DNA of 41,703 nucleotides from Candidatus Krumholzibacteriia bacterium (GTDB taxonomy: Bacteria; Krumholzibacteriota; Krumholzibacteriia; G020349025), in contig DASRJW010000026.1 of assembly GCA_035649275.1 (NCBI GenBank), positions 1 to 41,703 on the forward strand, in the 5' to 3' direction. Within the stretch, counting starts at the first letter, position 1. The number at the start of each line of letters is the position of its first letter. A program made the position numbers and the translations under genes. Of the stretch, positions 1 through 7,927 are shown piece after piece. The notes beneath the pieces were generated by a model. The model made no database searches and was not told the origin of the DNA. It saw only the letters and a program-made list of their open reading frames with translations.

Positions 1-3000
1 ACGGGCACCGTGGCTCTCGGTGTCACCGCCGTGAACGACGCACCCACTGCTGCCAACGATGCCTACGCTCTCGACGAGGACGTCGTCCTCACCATGGCCG
101 CACCGGGAGTGCGGGGCAACGACACCGACATCGAGGGCGACACGCTCACGGTCAGCGTCGCGACGCCACCTGCCCATGGAACTCTCGTCCTCGCCGCCGA
201 CGGCAGCTTCACCTACACACCGGCGCTGGACTTCTTCGGCACCGACTCCTTCACCTACACCGTGCGCGATCCGAGCGGCGCCAGTGACACCGGGGTCGCC
301 AACCTCACCATTCGCGGCATCAACGACTCGCCGAAAGGCGCCGACGTTGCCTTCGTCACCGAAGAGGACATCGCTGTCCACTCCGGACCTCCCGGCGTGC
401 TGCGCACGGCGAGCGATGCCGATGACGATCCGCTCTCCGCCTCCTTGGTGACGCCGCCGCTGCACGGGGCGTTGGAACTCGGCCCCGATGGCGCCTTCGT
501 CTATACGCCGGCAACGGATTACTTCGGCGACGATGGCTTCGTCTACGAGGTCACCGACGGCCACGGCGGCAGGGCCGGGGGCACGGTCGGGCTCACGGTG
601 CTACCCGTCCAGGACCCTCCGGTGGTCGTGGAGGACGCTCATGTCCTCGACGAGGACGGCAGCCTCGAGGTGGTGGCGCCGGGTCTGCTGGCCAACGACA
701 GCGACGTCGATGGGGACGTCCTCGAATCCCGCCTCCGTACGCCACCGGCGCACGGGGTGCTGCGGGTCGAGTCCAACGGTGCTTTCACCTACACGCCGGC
801 TCCTGATTTCAACGGCACCGACACCTTCACCTACGTCGCCGACGATGGCAACGGTGGAACGAACCAAGCCACGGTGACGCTCACGGTGCGTCCGGTCAAC
901 GACCTCCCCGTGGCGGCCGACGACGCCTTCGGCACCGCGGAGGACGCGGCTCTCACCGTCTCCGGCCCAGGCCTCCTCGCCAACGACTCGGACCTCGATG
1001 GCGACGTGACCGCGGCTCGCGCCGGGACCTCTCCGGTCCATGGCACGCTCCGCCTGCAGCCCGACGGCGGTTTCGTCTACGAGCCCGCGCCGGACTACCA
1101 CGGTCCCGACACATTCACCTACATCGTCGAGGACGGCCGCGGTGGAAGTGCCAGTGCCATGGTGCGACTCGATGTGACCCCGGCGCCCGATGCACCGGCA
1201 ACAGCCGCCGACACCTTCACCGGCGACGAGGATACGGAGTTGAGCGTGGGCGCGCCGGGTGTCCTGTCGAACGACCTCGACGTCGACGGCGATCCGCTCC
1301 ACGCGGTTCTGCTCGAGCAGGCCGCGCATGGCGAGGTCGTTCTCGACGCCGATGGCTCCTTCCGCTACCTCCCGGCGCCGGACTGGCATGGCACCGATCT
1401 CTTCACCTACGCGGCCGACGATGGTACTGGGCGCAGCACCACCGCCGCAGTCACGGTGACGCTGGCTCCGGTGAACGACGCTCCGACAGCGGCCCTCGAC
1501 GCCTACGACCTCGCCGAGGACGCGGTCTTCGTGATCGACGCCCCCGGGGTGCTCGGGAACGATGCGGACATGGACGGCGAGATCTTGCACGCCGAGGTGC
1601 AGACGACAGTCGCCCACGGCGCTCTGGCGCTACGAGCGGACGGTTCCTTCACCTACACACCAGCGCCCGACTACTACGGGCCCGATGCTTTCACCTACAA
1701 CGCCCGCGATGCCGCCGGTGCCACTGCCTCGGCCACGGTCCGCTTCCAGATCGCGCCGGTGAATGACGCCCCTCTCCCCGCCGACGACGCATGGAGCGTC
1801 GCCGAGGACGACACGCTCACCGTGTCCTCTCCGGGTCCGCTCGGCAACGACCGGGACGTGGAGGGCGATCCGCTCGCGGCGGCACTCGTCGTCCCGCCCA
1901 CGCACGGCGTGGTCACGCTCGCCGCCGACGGGGCCTTCCTCTACGCCCCCGCACCGGACTTTTCCGGTGAGGATCGCTTCACCTATGCAGCGCGAGATCC
2001 TTCGGGCGCGGCGCGTCAGGGAACCGCGTTGCTGCGGGTGACGCCGGTGAACGACGCGCCCGATGCCGTCCCCGATGCGTACACTGTCGTGGCCGGCGGG
2101 AGCACCACCTTCGCCGCGCCGGGTCTGCTCGGCAACGATGTGGATACGGATGGCGACTCCCTTCAAGCCGTCCTGGTGGAGAGCCCCCGTTACGGCCACC
2201 TCGATCTGCAGTCCGACGGCTCCTTCGTGTACACGCCCCTTCCCGGCTTCACCGGGAGCGACGGCTTCACCTATCGCACCAGCGACGGCTTGGAGAGCGA
2301 CATCGCTGCCGTCCGCCTCCAGGTGGACGGCCGCGGCGTCACCTACCGTGAGAGCGCCTCGGGCACCGTCTCGGCCAGCACGGAGGTGGCCACGACCACG
2401 ACGCTGGTCGCCGTCCCCGGCGACCTCTATCTCGCCACCATCTCCAGCCGGCCCTTCCGCGCCGTCCTCGGCCTCGAGGGCATGAACCTCACCTGGACAC
2501 GGGTGCGCTCCCAGTGCGGTGCCGGCGGTGAGACCGGCCTCGAACTCTGGATGGCGCGCGGCGAGCCGGTGTCGGCGGTGGTCACTGCCAGCCTCGCGGC
2601 ACCCGCCGAGCAGGCGGTGGTCGCCGTCTCGCGTTATTCCGGTGTCGACCCCATGGATCCCCTGGGCACGATCGTCGCCGGCAATTCCCAAGGGCTGGAA
2701 GCGGACTGCAGCAGTGGGGCGGAAAGCGCCGACTACGACTGGCGCCTGGCGACTCTCACCGAGGGAGGCATCCTCTTCCGTGCCGTCACCATGCGCGACC
2801 GTGGGCATACGTCCACCGACGGCTCCTTCCTGCGCCAGAGGGCAGGGTCAGGCGCTCTCGGCGGCATGGCTTCCGTAGAAGTGCAGGATCGGGCCGTGGA
2901 TGCAGGCGAGCACGCCCAGAGCGGCGTCCTCTCTGCTGCCGTGGACTGGGCCGCTGTCGCGGTGGAGATCCGTTCTGCTCACGTCGACGAAGCACGCCTT

Positions 3001-3276
3001 GCCGCCGAAAGGCTCGAAGTCCTTCCCAACCCGTTCATCGAGCACAGCCTCGTGCGCACCATGCTCTTCCGCCGGGCTCCCGTGCGCATCGACATCTTCG
3101 ACGCCCGTGGCCGGCGGGTGCGCCAGCTCCTGGACGACGTCCGTCCACCGGGCCGGATGCAGGTGGACTTCATCGGCACCGACGACCGCGGCCGCCGTCT
3201 CGATTCGGGCGTCTATTTCATGCGCCTGCAGTCCGAAGGCCGCACGATCACGCGCAAGGTCGTCCTGCTCAAGTAG
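1..3276 (+). CDS. Tandem-95-type repeat surface protein with C-terminal sorting domain (5' partial)
   Basis: The reading frame is open from the first base, so the true start lies upstream of the window. The protein holds eight cadherin/Ig-like 'tandem-95' repeats (see repeat feature), each with a NDSDxDGD-type calcium-ligand-like loop and a YTPAPDFxGxDxFTY signature. A roughly 210-residue beta-rich globular region follows, and the last 90 residues are a FlgD-Ig-like/type IX (Por)-type sorting domain: LPNPF at its start, DIFDARGRRVRQLL, SGVYFMRL, and a basic KVVLLK end. Family knowledge says such domains direct secretion and surface anchoring in FCB bacteria. The role is therefore probably adhesion or matrix, which is an inference. 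The stop codon directly abuts the stop codon of the opposite-strand gene. A near-identical copy of the last 43 codons lies at 4531-4659. Confidence 0.9.
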   Translation, partial: TGTVALGVTAVNDAPTAANDAYALDEDVVLTMAAPGVRGNDTDIEGDTLTVSVATPPAHGTLVLAADGSFTYTPALDFFGTDSFTYTVRDPSGASDTGVANLTIRGINDSPKGADVAFVTEEDIAVHSGPPGVLRTASDADDDPLSASLVTPPLHGALELGPDGAFVYTPATDYFGDDGFVYEVTDGHGGRAGGTVGLTVLPVQDPPVVVEDAHVLDEDGSLEVVAPGLLANDSDVDGDVLESRLRTPPAHGVLRVESNGAFTYTPAPDFNGTDTFTYVADDGNGGTNQATVTLTVRPVNDLPVAADDAFGTAEDAALTVSGPGLLANDSDLDGDVTAARAGTSPVHGTLRLQPDGGFVYEPAPDYHGPDTFTYIVEDGRGGSASAMVRLDVTPAPDAPATAADTFTGDEDTELSVGAPGVLSNDLDVDGDPLHAVLLEQAAHGEVVLDADGSFRYLPAPDWHGTDLFTYAADDGTGRSTTAAVTVTLAPVNDAPTAALDAYDLAEDAVFVIDAPGVLGNDADMDGEILHAEVQTTVAHGALALRADGSFTYTPAPDYYGPDAFTYNARDAAGATASATVRFQIAPVNDAPLPADDAWSVAEDDTLTVSSPGPLGNDRDVEGDPLAAALVVPPTHGVVTLAADGAFLYAPAPDFSGEDRFTYAARDPSGAARQGTALLRVTPVNDAPDAVPDAYTVVAGGSTTFAAPGLLGNDVDTDGDSLQAVLVESPRYGHLDLQSDGSFVYTPLPGFTGSDGFTYRTSDGLESDIAAVRLQVDGRGVTYRESASGTVSASTEVATTTTLVAVPGDLYLATISSRPFRAVLGLEGMNLTWTRVRSQCGAGGETGLELWMARGEPVSAVVTASLAAPAEQAVVAVSRYSGVDPMDPLGTIVAGNSQGLEADCSSGAESADYDWRLATLTEGGILFRAVTMRDRGHTSTDGSFLRQRAGSGALGGMASVEVQDRAVDAGEHAQSGVLSAAVDWAAVAVEIRSAHVDEARLAAERLEVLPNPFIEHSLVRTMLFRRAPVRIDIFDARGRRVRQLLDDVRPPGRMQVDFIGTDDRGRRLDSGVYFMRLQSEGRTITRKVVLLK
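31..2334 (+). repeat. Eight in-frame 288-bp (96-aa) protein-coding repeats
   Basis: Units begin at the VNDAP-like motif at 31, 319, 607, 895, 1183, 1471, 1759 and 2047, so the period is exactly 288 bp with no indel in any unit. Sequence between units is well diverged. Conserved positions are the opening NDAP, the EDxxLxVxxPGxLxND block, the DxDGDxL loop and the closing FTYxxxD block. The array belongs to the surface protein and is not an intergenic repeat. Confidence 0.9.
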
Positions 3277-3882
3277 TCAATCGCGGTACAGCTGCTTCAC
3301 CACCGCCCATGATCCCGCCTCGACTGTCACGAACGGCTCCAGTGCGGTCGAATCTCCCGCTCGGGCCGGGATGATGCCGCGATGCTTGACGTGCGCCCAG
3401 TCATGCGATTCCTCGGTGCCCCAGCGATCACAGGTTCCGGTCTGGCAATCCGGCGCGCATCCCTGGACATGGATGTAATGCCAGTAAACCACGAGGTTGA
3501 AATCAAGATTCAAGTCGGATGCGGTCGATGGGACGGCGAAATCGAACTGGACCCTTTGCGCACTTACAGGCTCACAATCAACGATGCCCGCCTCAGAAGC
3601 TGTGCAAACTTCCGGAGAGATGTTCATCGCTGGACCGAACGCGCCCGTCACTGAAAGCGTCCACCATGGATTGCCGGTGCGCCAACAGCAATAACCAACA
3701 CCACTGCAATTGTCAGTGGCTGGGGCGAGGATCTCCACTGTGGGGACGAATTGGATGCGGCACGTCTCCTCGTCGAGCCGCAGGATCGACCCCGTGACCG
3801 TGAGCGTCGACTGCCCAAGCACGACTCCTGGGATCGTAACGATCAACAACGCAGGAGGAAGCCTCCTCAATATCGAGCTCAC
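3277..3882 (-). CDS. Cysteine-rich secreted protein of unknown function
   Basis: I do not recognise the family. A GTG start at 3882 is preferred over the longer frame because it directly precedes a good signal peptide (SSILRRLPPALLIVTIPGVVLG, cleavage near GQS) and has GGGG just upstream. The mature part, about 175 residues, carries about nine cysteines, including a YCCW pair and a CAPDCQTGTC cluster, which suggests disulphide bonding outside the cytoplasm. It is rich in beta-type alternation and has no membrane segment after the signal. Base composition is visibly less GC-rich than its neighbours, and codon use is more mixed, so recent acquisition is possible. It ends tail-to-tail, with no gap, against the repeat surface protein. 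Confidence 0.6.
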   Translation of the reverse strand: MSSILRRLPPALLIVTIPGVVLGQSTLTVTGSILRLDEETCRIQFVPTVEILAPATDNCSGVGYCCWRTGNPWWTLSVTGAFGPAMNISPEVCTASEAGIVDCEPVSAQRVQFDFAVPSTASDLNLDFNLVVYWHYIHVQGCAPDCQTGTCDRWGTEESHDWAHVKHRGIIPARAGDSTALEPFVTVEAGSWAVVKQLYRD

Positions 3883-4038
3883 GCTGCACCCCAATCGAAA
3901 TCGACACAATCGGAACACAGCCAACGTTCCATGTGAATGCAGCCTACATCTCCTCCTTCGGCGGGGTCAATGCGGGCCCTGGAGGGTCGGGGGGGCTCGT
4001 GCTCAGTGGGCTGCTCGGCAGTGCCGCCGCAACCAGAG

Positions 4039-4532
4039 TCACCGGGTCTTCAGCTTGGACAGATGTTGCTTGCGGAACTTCGCCACCTTGGGGGCGACGA
4101 CCGCAGCGCAGTAGGGTTGGTTCGGATTGCGCCGGAAGAACTCCTGGTGGTAGTCCTCGGCGCGGGTGAAGTCGCGGAACGGGCTGATCTCGGTGACGAT
4201 GGGGCGGTCGTAGACCGAGGTGACCTCTTCCCGCACCCGCTCGGCGCTCTGCATCTGCTCTGGCGTGTGGTAGAAGATCGCGGAGCGGTACTGCGTGCCC
4301 ACATCGGCACCCTGCCGGTTGAGCGTGGTGGGATCGTGGATGGAGAAAAAGACGCGCAGCAGCTCCTCGCAGGAGAGCGTGTGCGGCGCGAAGGTCACCT
4401 GCACCACCTCCGCATGCCCCGTCCGGCCGGTGCAGACCTGCTCGTACGTAGGATGCAGCACGCTGCCACCGGAATAGCCGGACTCCACCTTCTCCACGCC
4501 CTCGAGCTGCTCGAAGACGGCCTCGAGGCACC
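4039..4532 (-). pseudogene. msrA: 5'-truncated msrA copy lacking the catalytic cysteine
   Basis: Read on the minus strand, this encodes residues matching positions 17-179 of the intact MsrA at 7928-8467: SGYSGG, TGRTGHAE, FFSIHDPTTLNRQGAD, GTQYRSAIF, EDYHQEFFRRNP and the same KLKTR-type end. It has the same length, with no indel or frameshift. The first 16 codons, including the GCFW nucleophilic cysteine, are absent. At 4529-4532 the sequence switches to the 3' end of an unrelated sorting-domain gene on the other strand. The frame stays open upstream through non-homologous DNA, but without the nucleophile the product cannot be a normal peptide methionine sulfoxide reductase. It is probably a relic of a duplication. 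An assembly misjoin is the main alternative. Confidence 0.8.
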
Positions 4533-4659
4533 GGGCCGGATGCAGGTGGACTTCATCGGCACCGACGACCGCGGCCGCCGCCTCGATTCGGGCGTCTATT
4601 TCATGCGCCTGCAGTCGGAAGGCCGCACCGTGACCCGCAAGATCGTCCTGCTGAAGTAG
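4531..4659 (+). pseudogene. Orphan 3' end of a second sorting-domain gene
   Basis: This fragment encodes the last 42 residues of a FlgD-like sorting domain, GRMQVDFIGTDDRGRR...GVYFMRLQSEGRTVTRKIVLLK, then TAG. Compared with 3148-3276 it shows 8 mismatches in 129 bases and no indel, and the first 50 bases are identical. The rest of its gene is missing: upstream of 4531 the DNA is antisense msrA. It is therefore the truncated tail of a paralogous surface protein whose 5' part was lost at the same junction that truncated msrA. It has no start signal of its own. Confidence 0.8.
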
Positions 4660-4706
4660 CTTGCCCTCGGAGAGTCGCTGCGTTCCGAACAGGGGGCTGG
4701 TGGGCG

Positions 4707-4728
4707 GGGGGCGGACTTGGCCGCCCCC
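4707..4728 (-). terminator. GC-rich hairpin, possible terminator
   Basis: A perfect 8-bp stem (4707-4714 with 4721-4728, GGGGGCGG/CCGCCCCC) surrounds a 6-nt loop. It lies 22 bases after the stop of the possible small ORF (minus strand) and 47 bases after the sorting-domain fragment (plus strand). No T-tract follows on either strand, so its terminator role is uncertain. Confidence 0.35.
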
Positions 4729-4750
4729 ACCGAACGAACCGCTCTGTCGC

Positions 4751-4867
4751 CTAGGCGTGAGCGGAGATCTTGTGGAAGAAGCCCGTCTGCTTGCGGAGCA
4801 GGCGTGGCAGGGAACTGGCGCACATTCGCGCCATCCGGCGGCGGCGCCCGAGGGACGAATCAGGCAT
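4751..4867 (-). CDS. Possible 38-residue small protein
   Basis: An ATG-initiated frame of 38 codons starts MPDSSLGRRRR and ends LLRKQTGFFHKISAHA, then TAG. Third codon positions are G or C in about 32 of 38 codons, like the real genes here, and a strong GC hairpin follows the stop. The product would be very basic. There is no clear Shine-Dalgarno sequence and I recognise no family, so it may be chance or the remnant of a longer gene. It lies in the gene-poor stretch beside the msrA scar. Confidence 0.3.
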   Translation of the reverse strand: MPDSSLGRRRRMARMCASSLPRLLRKQTGFFHKISAHA

Positions 4868-5289
4868 CGTCTGATTGTCGCGGCTGCTGAAGAACCGTCA
4901 TCCTGCACTTCGCACGCTTCGCCAAGTCGGTTTGGATCTGCGTGTATGCCGCTCATGAACGGCAACCGCAAGGGTGTGGAGGACGTGGGAAGCCATGAGG
5001 TTCGCATCGACAGCGTGGCGGCTCGCCGGTTGGCGCGAGACCTTCGTCGCCAGCATTGTGTGTGGTCACGGTGACATCGAGTCGCTGTTTGACCCGGGCG
5101 TCTTTTCGCGGGTGGTCCTCGTTCGCTGACGCGACGTTCGTGACCGACCCGGAATGGCCGGGGAGCCGGGGCGCCCTATCAGCGCCCTGGCTCCCACGCG
5201 AGCTCGAACGCCGTCCTGCGGACGATGAGGGTTCGTCCAACGCCGGGGCGACGCTCCTCGGCCCGAGAGCCCCGCTGCGCGCTCCGTGA
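4868..5289. other. Gene-poor stretch, nothing convincing
   Basis: Together with 4660-4750 this is about 0.6 kb without a recognisable gene. A 44-codon plus-strand frame at 4995-5129 exists, but its composition and ribosome-binding signal are unconvincing. No tRNA fold, IS end or long repeat was seen. The region may be decayed DNA beside the rearrangement scar. Confidence 0.5.
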
Positions 5290-6957
5290 TCATCGACGCA
5301 TCAGATTGAGGGGGATCACCAAGGCCTGCTGCGGCGTCGCGACCACGGCCGCCGGCCGCAGCGGAGCCCGGAGCGTCGCCCGGCTCCCCTCTCCAGGTTT
5401 GGATTGCATCTCGAAGGTGCCCCCGATGACATCCAGCCGCTCCCGGATGCTGAACAGGCCAAAGCCCCCGTCCTGTCCGACACGATTCCGTCTGCCCGCT
5501 TTATCGAACCCGACGCCATCGTCTTCGACGTGGATCTCGACCTGCTCCTCCTGCCTGCGGACCGCCACGATCACCCGGGACGCCTTCGCATGTTTGATCA
5601 CGTTCATCAGAAGCTCGTGTACGGCGTGGAAGAGTAGGACCCGGACGTTCTCCTCAGTCGTTTTTGGCTTCTCGTCGTCTTGGAAGCGCACGTCGATGCC
5701 GTGTCGCTCATGAATCTGCTCTGCCAGCCACTCCAGAGCGGCTTCCAACCCGACCTCGTGCAGCATCGGCGGACACAGATCCCAGATCAGCGTGCGCGTG
5801 TAGTCGATCGACTCGTCGAGCAGCCGCTGAATCTCCTCCATCGGCCCTCGCGTGTCTTCGGACCTCGGGGCTGACTGCAGCATGCAGATCTTCATTCTGG
5901 AGAGAATCAGCATCTGCGCCAGATGGTCGTGCAGCTCCGCGGCGATGCGGCGGCGTTCCCGTTGCTCGGCGAAGGACAGTGCCGACGCCAGGGCGCGCAG
6001 CTGCTGCTGATAGAGCTTGATCTTCCTTTCCGCCAGCCGCCGCCGGGTGATGTCGCGAACGAGCGCGCACACGCCACGGACGTTTCCCGCTGCGTCTTTG
6101 ATCGGGGAAATGGTCAGGAGCAGCCGGACCGGGGGCCCATTCCGGCGCTGCCGTAGGGATTCGAACGGGGCGATGGTCTCTCCCCGCGAGACCCGCTCGA
6201 GCAGGTGCGGCATCTTGGAGGAGGCTTCGCGTGCGAAGAGCGCGGCGATGGACCTCCCCACCAGCTCCGAGGTAGGCCGGCCGTAGAGCCGTTCCGTTGC
6301 GGGGTTGCAGCTCACGATCGTCCCATCGACTCGTATGGCGAGAACGGCGTCTTCCGTGGACGCCTCGATCGCCGCGAACTGCGACAGCGCTTCCTCGGCG
6401 CGCTGGCGTACCTCCGCTCCCGCCTGCAGAGCCCTGTTGGCATGCAGGAGCTCGCTCGTTCGCACCCCGACCCGTCGCTCCAGATCGTCCCGCGAGCGCC
6501 GCAGCAATCCGACCGCCCGGCTCCGTTCGGCCGCGAGCGTGTTCGTCCCCAGCGCGACGAGCACAAACACTCCAAGCGCGATCCAGTCATTCGGCTCGAG
6601 CCCTCGAGGCCCGGAGCGCAGCAGGAGGAACACCGCGCTCGCGATGCCGGCGAGAACGGTCGCGAGCAGACCTGGCCACTGTCCGCCATAGCAGGTACTG
6701 GCCACCACGGCGGCGAGCAAGAGAATGGAGGGTTGGCCTTCCCGGATCCCTGGCACTAGGAGCGTCAGAATCGATGCGAGCACAATCGAGGTGACGGCGA
6801 GGCAGTAGTGCAGGAGTCGAGAGGATCTCGAGGCCCTATCCTCGGGCTTCGAGGCCCTCTCGAGGGGGTCGCCCCTCGAGGGTGGACCCCGGCGTAGCGC
6901 GCGGCCATCGGGACTGCGGGGACGGGAGAAAAGGCGCAAGCGTCGGGAATTCCACAC
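5290..6957 (-). CDS. Membrane-bound NarL-family sensor histidine kinase with PAS domain
   Basis: About 555 residues from a GTG at 6957, which has AAGGA 10 bases upstream; an overlapping TTG at 6966 is also possible. An N-terminal basic tail of about 48 residues is followed by about four membrane segments resembling the KdpD/DUF4118-type sensor module (LLHYCLAVTSIVLASILTLL onward). Then come a short coiled coil, a PAS domain (AIRVDGTIVSCNPATERLYG to LVRDITRRR), a HisKA_3 dimerisation box with the phospho-acceptor histidine in AAELHDHLAQML, and a HATPase with N-box HELLMNVIKHA and G-box GGFGLFSIRERL. The response regulator gene lies just upstream with a 5-base gap, so the two form a co-transcribed two-component system. 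The periplasm-facing part is minimal, so the signal may be sensed in the membrane or by PAS. Confidence 0.92.
   Translation of the reverse strand: MWNSRRLRLFSRPRSPDGRALRRGPPSRGDPLERASKPEDRASRSSRLLHYCLAVTSIVLASILTLLVPGIREGQPSILLLAAVVASTCYGGQWPGLLATVLAGIASAVFLLLRSGPRGLEPNDWIALGVFVLVALGTNTLAAERSRAVGLLRRSRDDLERRVGVRTSELLHANRALQAGAEVRQRAEEALSQFAAIEASTEDAVLAIRVDGTIVSCNPATERLYGRPTSELVGRSIAALFAREASSKMPHLLERVSRGETIAPFESLRQRRNGPPVRLLLTISPIKDAAGNVRGVCALVRDITRRRLAERKIKLYQQQLRALASALSFAEQRERRRIAAELHDHLAQMLILSRMKICMLQSAPRSEDTRGPMEEIQRLLDESIDYTRTLIWDLCPPMLHEVGLEAALEWLAEQIHERHGIDVRFQDDEKPKTTEENVRVLLFHAVHELLMNVIKHAKASRVIVAVRRQEEQVEIHVEDDGVGFDKAGRRNRVGQDGGFGLFSIRERLDVIGGTFEMQSKPGEGSRATLRAPLRPAAVVATPQQALVIPLNLMRR
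6857..6882. repeat. Perfect inverted repeat inside the kinase 5' coding region
   Basis: CTCGAGGGG (6859-6867), a 4-base loop GTCG, then CCCCTCGAG (6872-6880), extendable by one wobble and one Watson-Crick pair. Two copies of TCGAGGCCCT lie beside it at 6828-6837 and 6849-6858. The hairpin falls between the response regulator stop and the first membrane helix of the kinase. Confidence 0.75.
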
Positions 6958-6962
6958 GGGGC

Positions 6963-7625
6963 TCAACGTCCTTCCAAGGACCACACGATCGCGTACCGAA
7001 ACAGCTCTCGGCTCGAACCGAGCCCCAGCTTGGTCTTGACGTGATCGAGATGGGTTTCGACGGTCTTGATACTCAGGCAGAGCTTGTCCGCGATCTGGCG
7101 GGGCGACAGGCACTGGGCAACGAGGCCAAGGACCTCGAGCTCGCGGTTGCTCAGGCTCTCGATCGCGGCGGTCGCGGGTTCCCGGCCGGTCAGCTTGTGG
7201 AGCATCCGTGCCGACATTTCTTCGCTCAGGTAGATGCCGCCGCTCAGGACCTTGCGGACGGCCTCGACGAACTCCTCCGCAACTTGTTGCTTCATGATGT
7301 AGCCGGAGGCGCCGGCGCGCAGAACACGCTCGGCGTACAGGGTTTCGTCGTGCATGGAGAGAACCAGAAGGGGCAGGACCGGATGCCACTCTCTGAGGTC
7401 GTGGATGAGCCCGAGTCCGCTGCCGGCGCCGAACGCGAGGTCCAGTACCGCTACGTCCGGCTTCGAGGTGGAGACGGCCTGCAAGGCCTTCTCCGGGCAG
7501 TCGGCCTGGGCGCAGACCTCGAGCCCTCCCGCCTGGTGGATGATCTGTGCGATCCCTTCTCGAACGGCCGGGTGATCGTCCACAACCAGGACTTTGGCTT
7601 TCCCATTCTTGGAAGCTCGTTGCAC
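6963..7625 (-). CDS. NarL/LuxR-family DNA-binding response regulator
   Basis: 220 residues from a GTG at 7625, chosen because GGGGAGG stands 7 bases upstream; a GTG at 7652 is the longer option. The receiver domain has the acidic pair D16-D17 (VVDDHPAVREG), the phospho-acceptor D62 (VAVLDLAF), LSMHDE, and the conserved lysine in GASGYIMKQ. The C-terminal LuxR helix-turn-helix reads LSNRELEVLGLVAQCLSPRQ and IADKLCLSIKTVETHLDHV. It is expected to be phosphorylated by the kinase encoded 5 bases downstream. The regulon is unknown. A palindrome upstream suggests autoregulation. Confidence 0.93.
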   Translation of the reverse strand: MQRASKNGKAKVLVVDDHPAVREGIAQIIHQAGGLEVCAQADCPEKALQAVSTSKPDVAVLDLAFGAGSGLGLIHDLREWHPVLPLLVLSMHDETLYAERVLRAGASGYIMKQQVAEEFVEAVRKVLSGGIYLSEEMSARMLHKLTGREPATAAIESLSNRELEVLGLVAQCLSPRQIADKLCLSIKTVETHLDHVKTKLGLGSSRELFRYAIVWSLEGR

Positions 7626-7678
7626 AGCACCGCCTCCCCACCCCGCAGCCACCTCACATTAGGACGCCGCGCGGATCG

Positions 7679-7719
7679 TTTATACTCATCGCCAAGCGCG
7701 TGAACTATAGGCCTTTAGT
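7679..7719 (-). promoter_or_regulatory. Putative promoter and palindromic operator of the two-component operon
   Basis: On the minus strand TATAAA (7684-7679) is a candidate -10 element about 54 bases before the regulator start. A 16-bp near-palindrome, ACTATAGG/CCTTTAGT (7704-7719; 7 of 8 pairs match), would be centred near -40 from the expected start, a typical position for a LuxR-type activator. No good -35 box was found, which fits activator dependence. This is an inference. Confidence 0.3.
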
Positions 7720-7927
7720 CCAATGAGGCTCGAACCTGCGGAGAAGACTGCGGGTTACAGAAGCACGAGGTCCTCAGGGGCGGGTTCTCGTACAGCTGCT
7801 GCAGCAAGCAGGGACGTCGGAGGACGGCATTGCGCTGTATCGACGTGACTGTGGACCCTACTGCCATCACCGCGATGACCTGAAGTCACCTGAAGACTCT
7901 CTTCCGATGAGGTCAGACTCCGATCCG
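7720..7927. other. Intergenic stretch without a recognised gene
   Basis: With the leader of the two-component operon this makes about 300 bases between the regulator start and the msrA stop. It holds no convincing ORF, RNA gene or terminator hairpin. Part of it is open in a frame antisense or out of frame to msrA, which is not coding evidence. Confidence 0.5.

Noticed and set aside
31-2334. Regular 288-bp repeats considered as CRISPR or satellite
   Set aside because: The units are continuous coding sequence with protein-level conservation only. There are no identical short repeats separated by spacers.
4039-4659. Scar considered as an insertion-sequence boundary
   Set aside because: No transposase, terminal inverted repeats or target-site duplication could be seen around it.
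4995-5129. 44-codon plus-strand ORF
   Set aside because: Poor ribosome-binding signal, mixed third positions and no recognisable features.
5290-7641. 783-codon frame that would fuse extra sequence to the kinase
   Set aside because: The first 225 codons are an out-of-frame reading of the response regulator. The kinase starts at about 6957.
7626-7927. Search for a tRNA or riboswitch in the longest leader
   Set aside because: No cloverleaf or conserved riboswitch core could be formed from the sequence.
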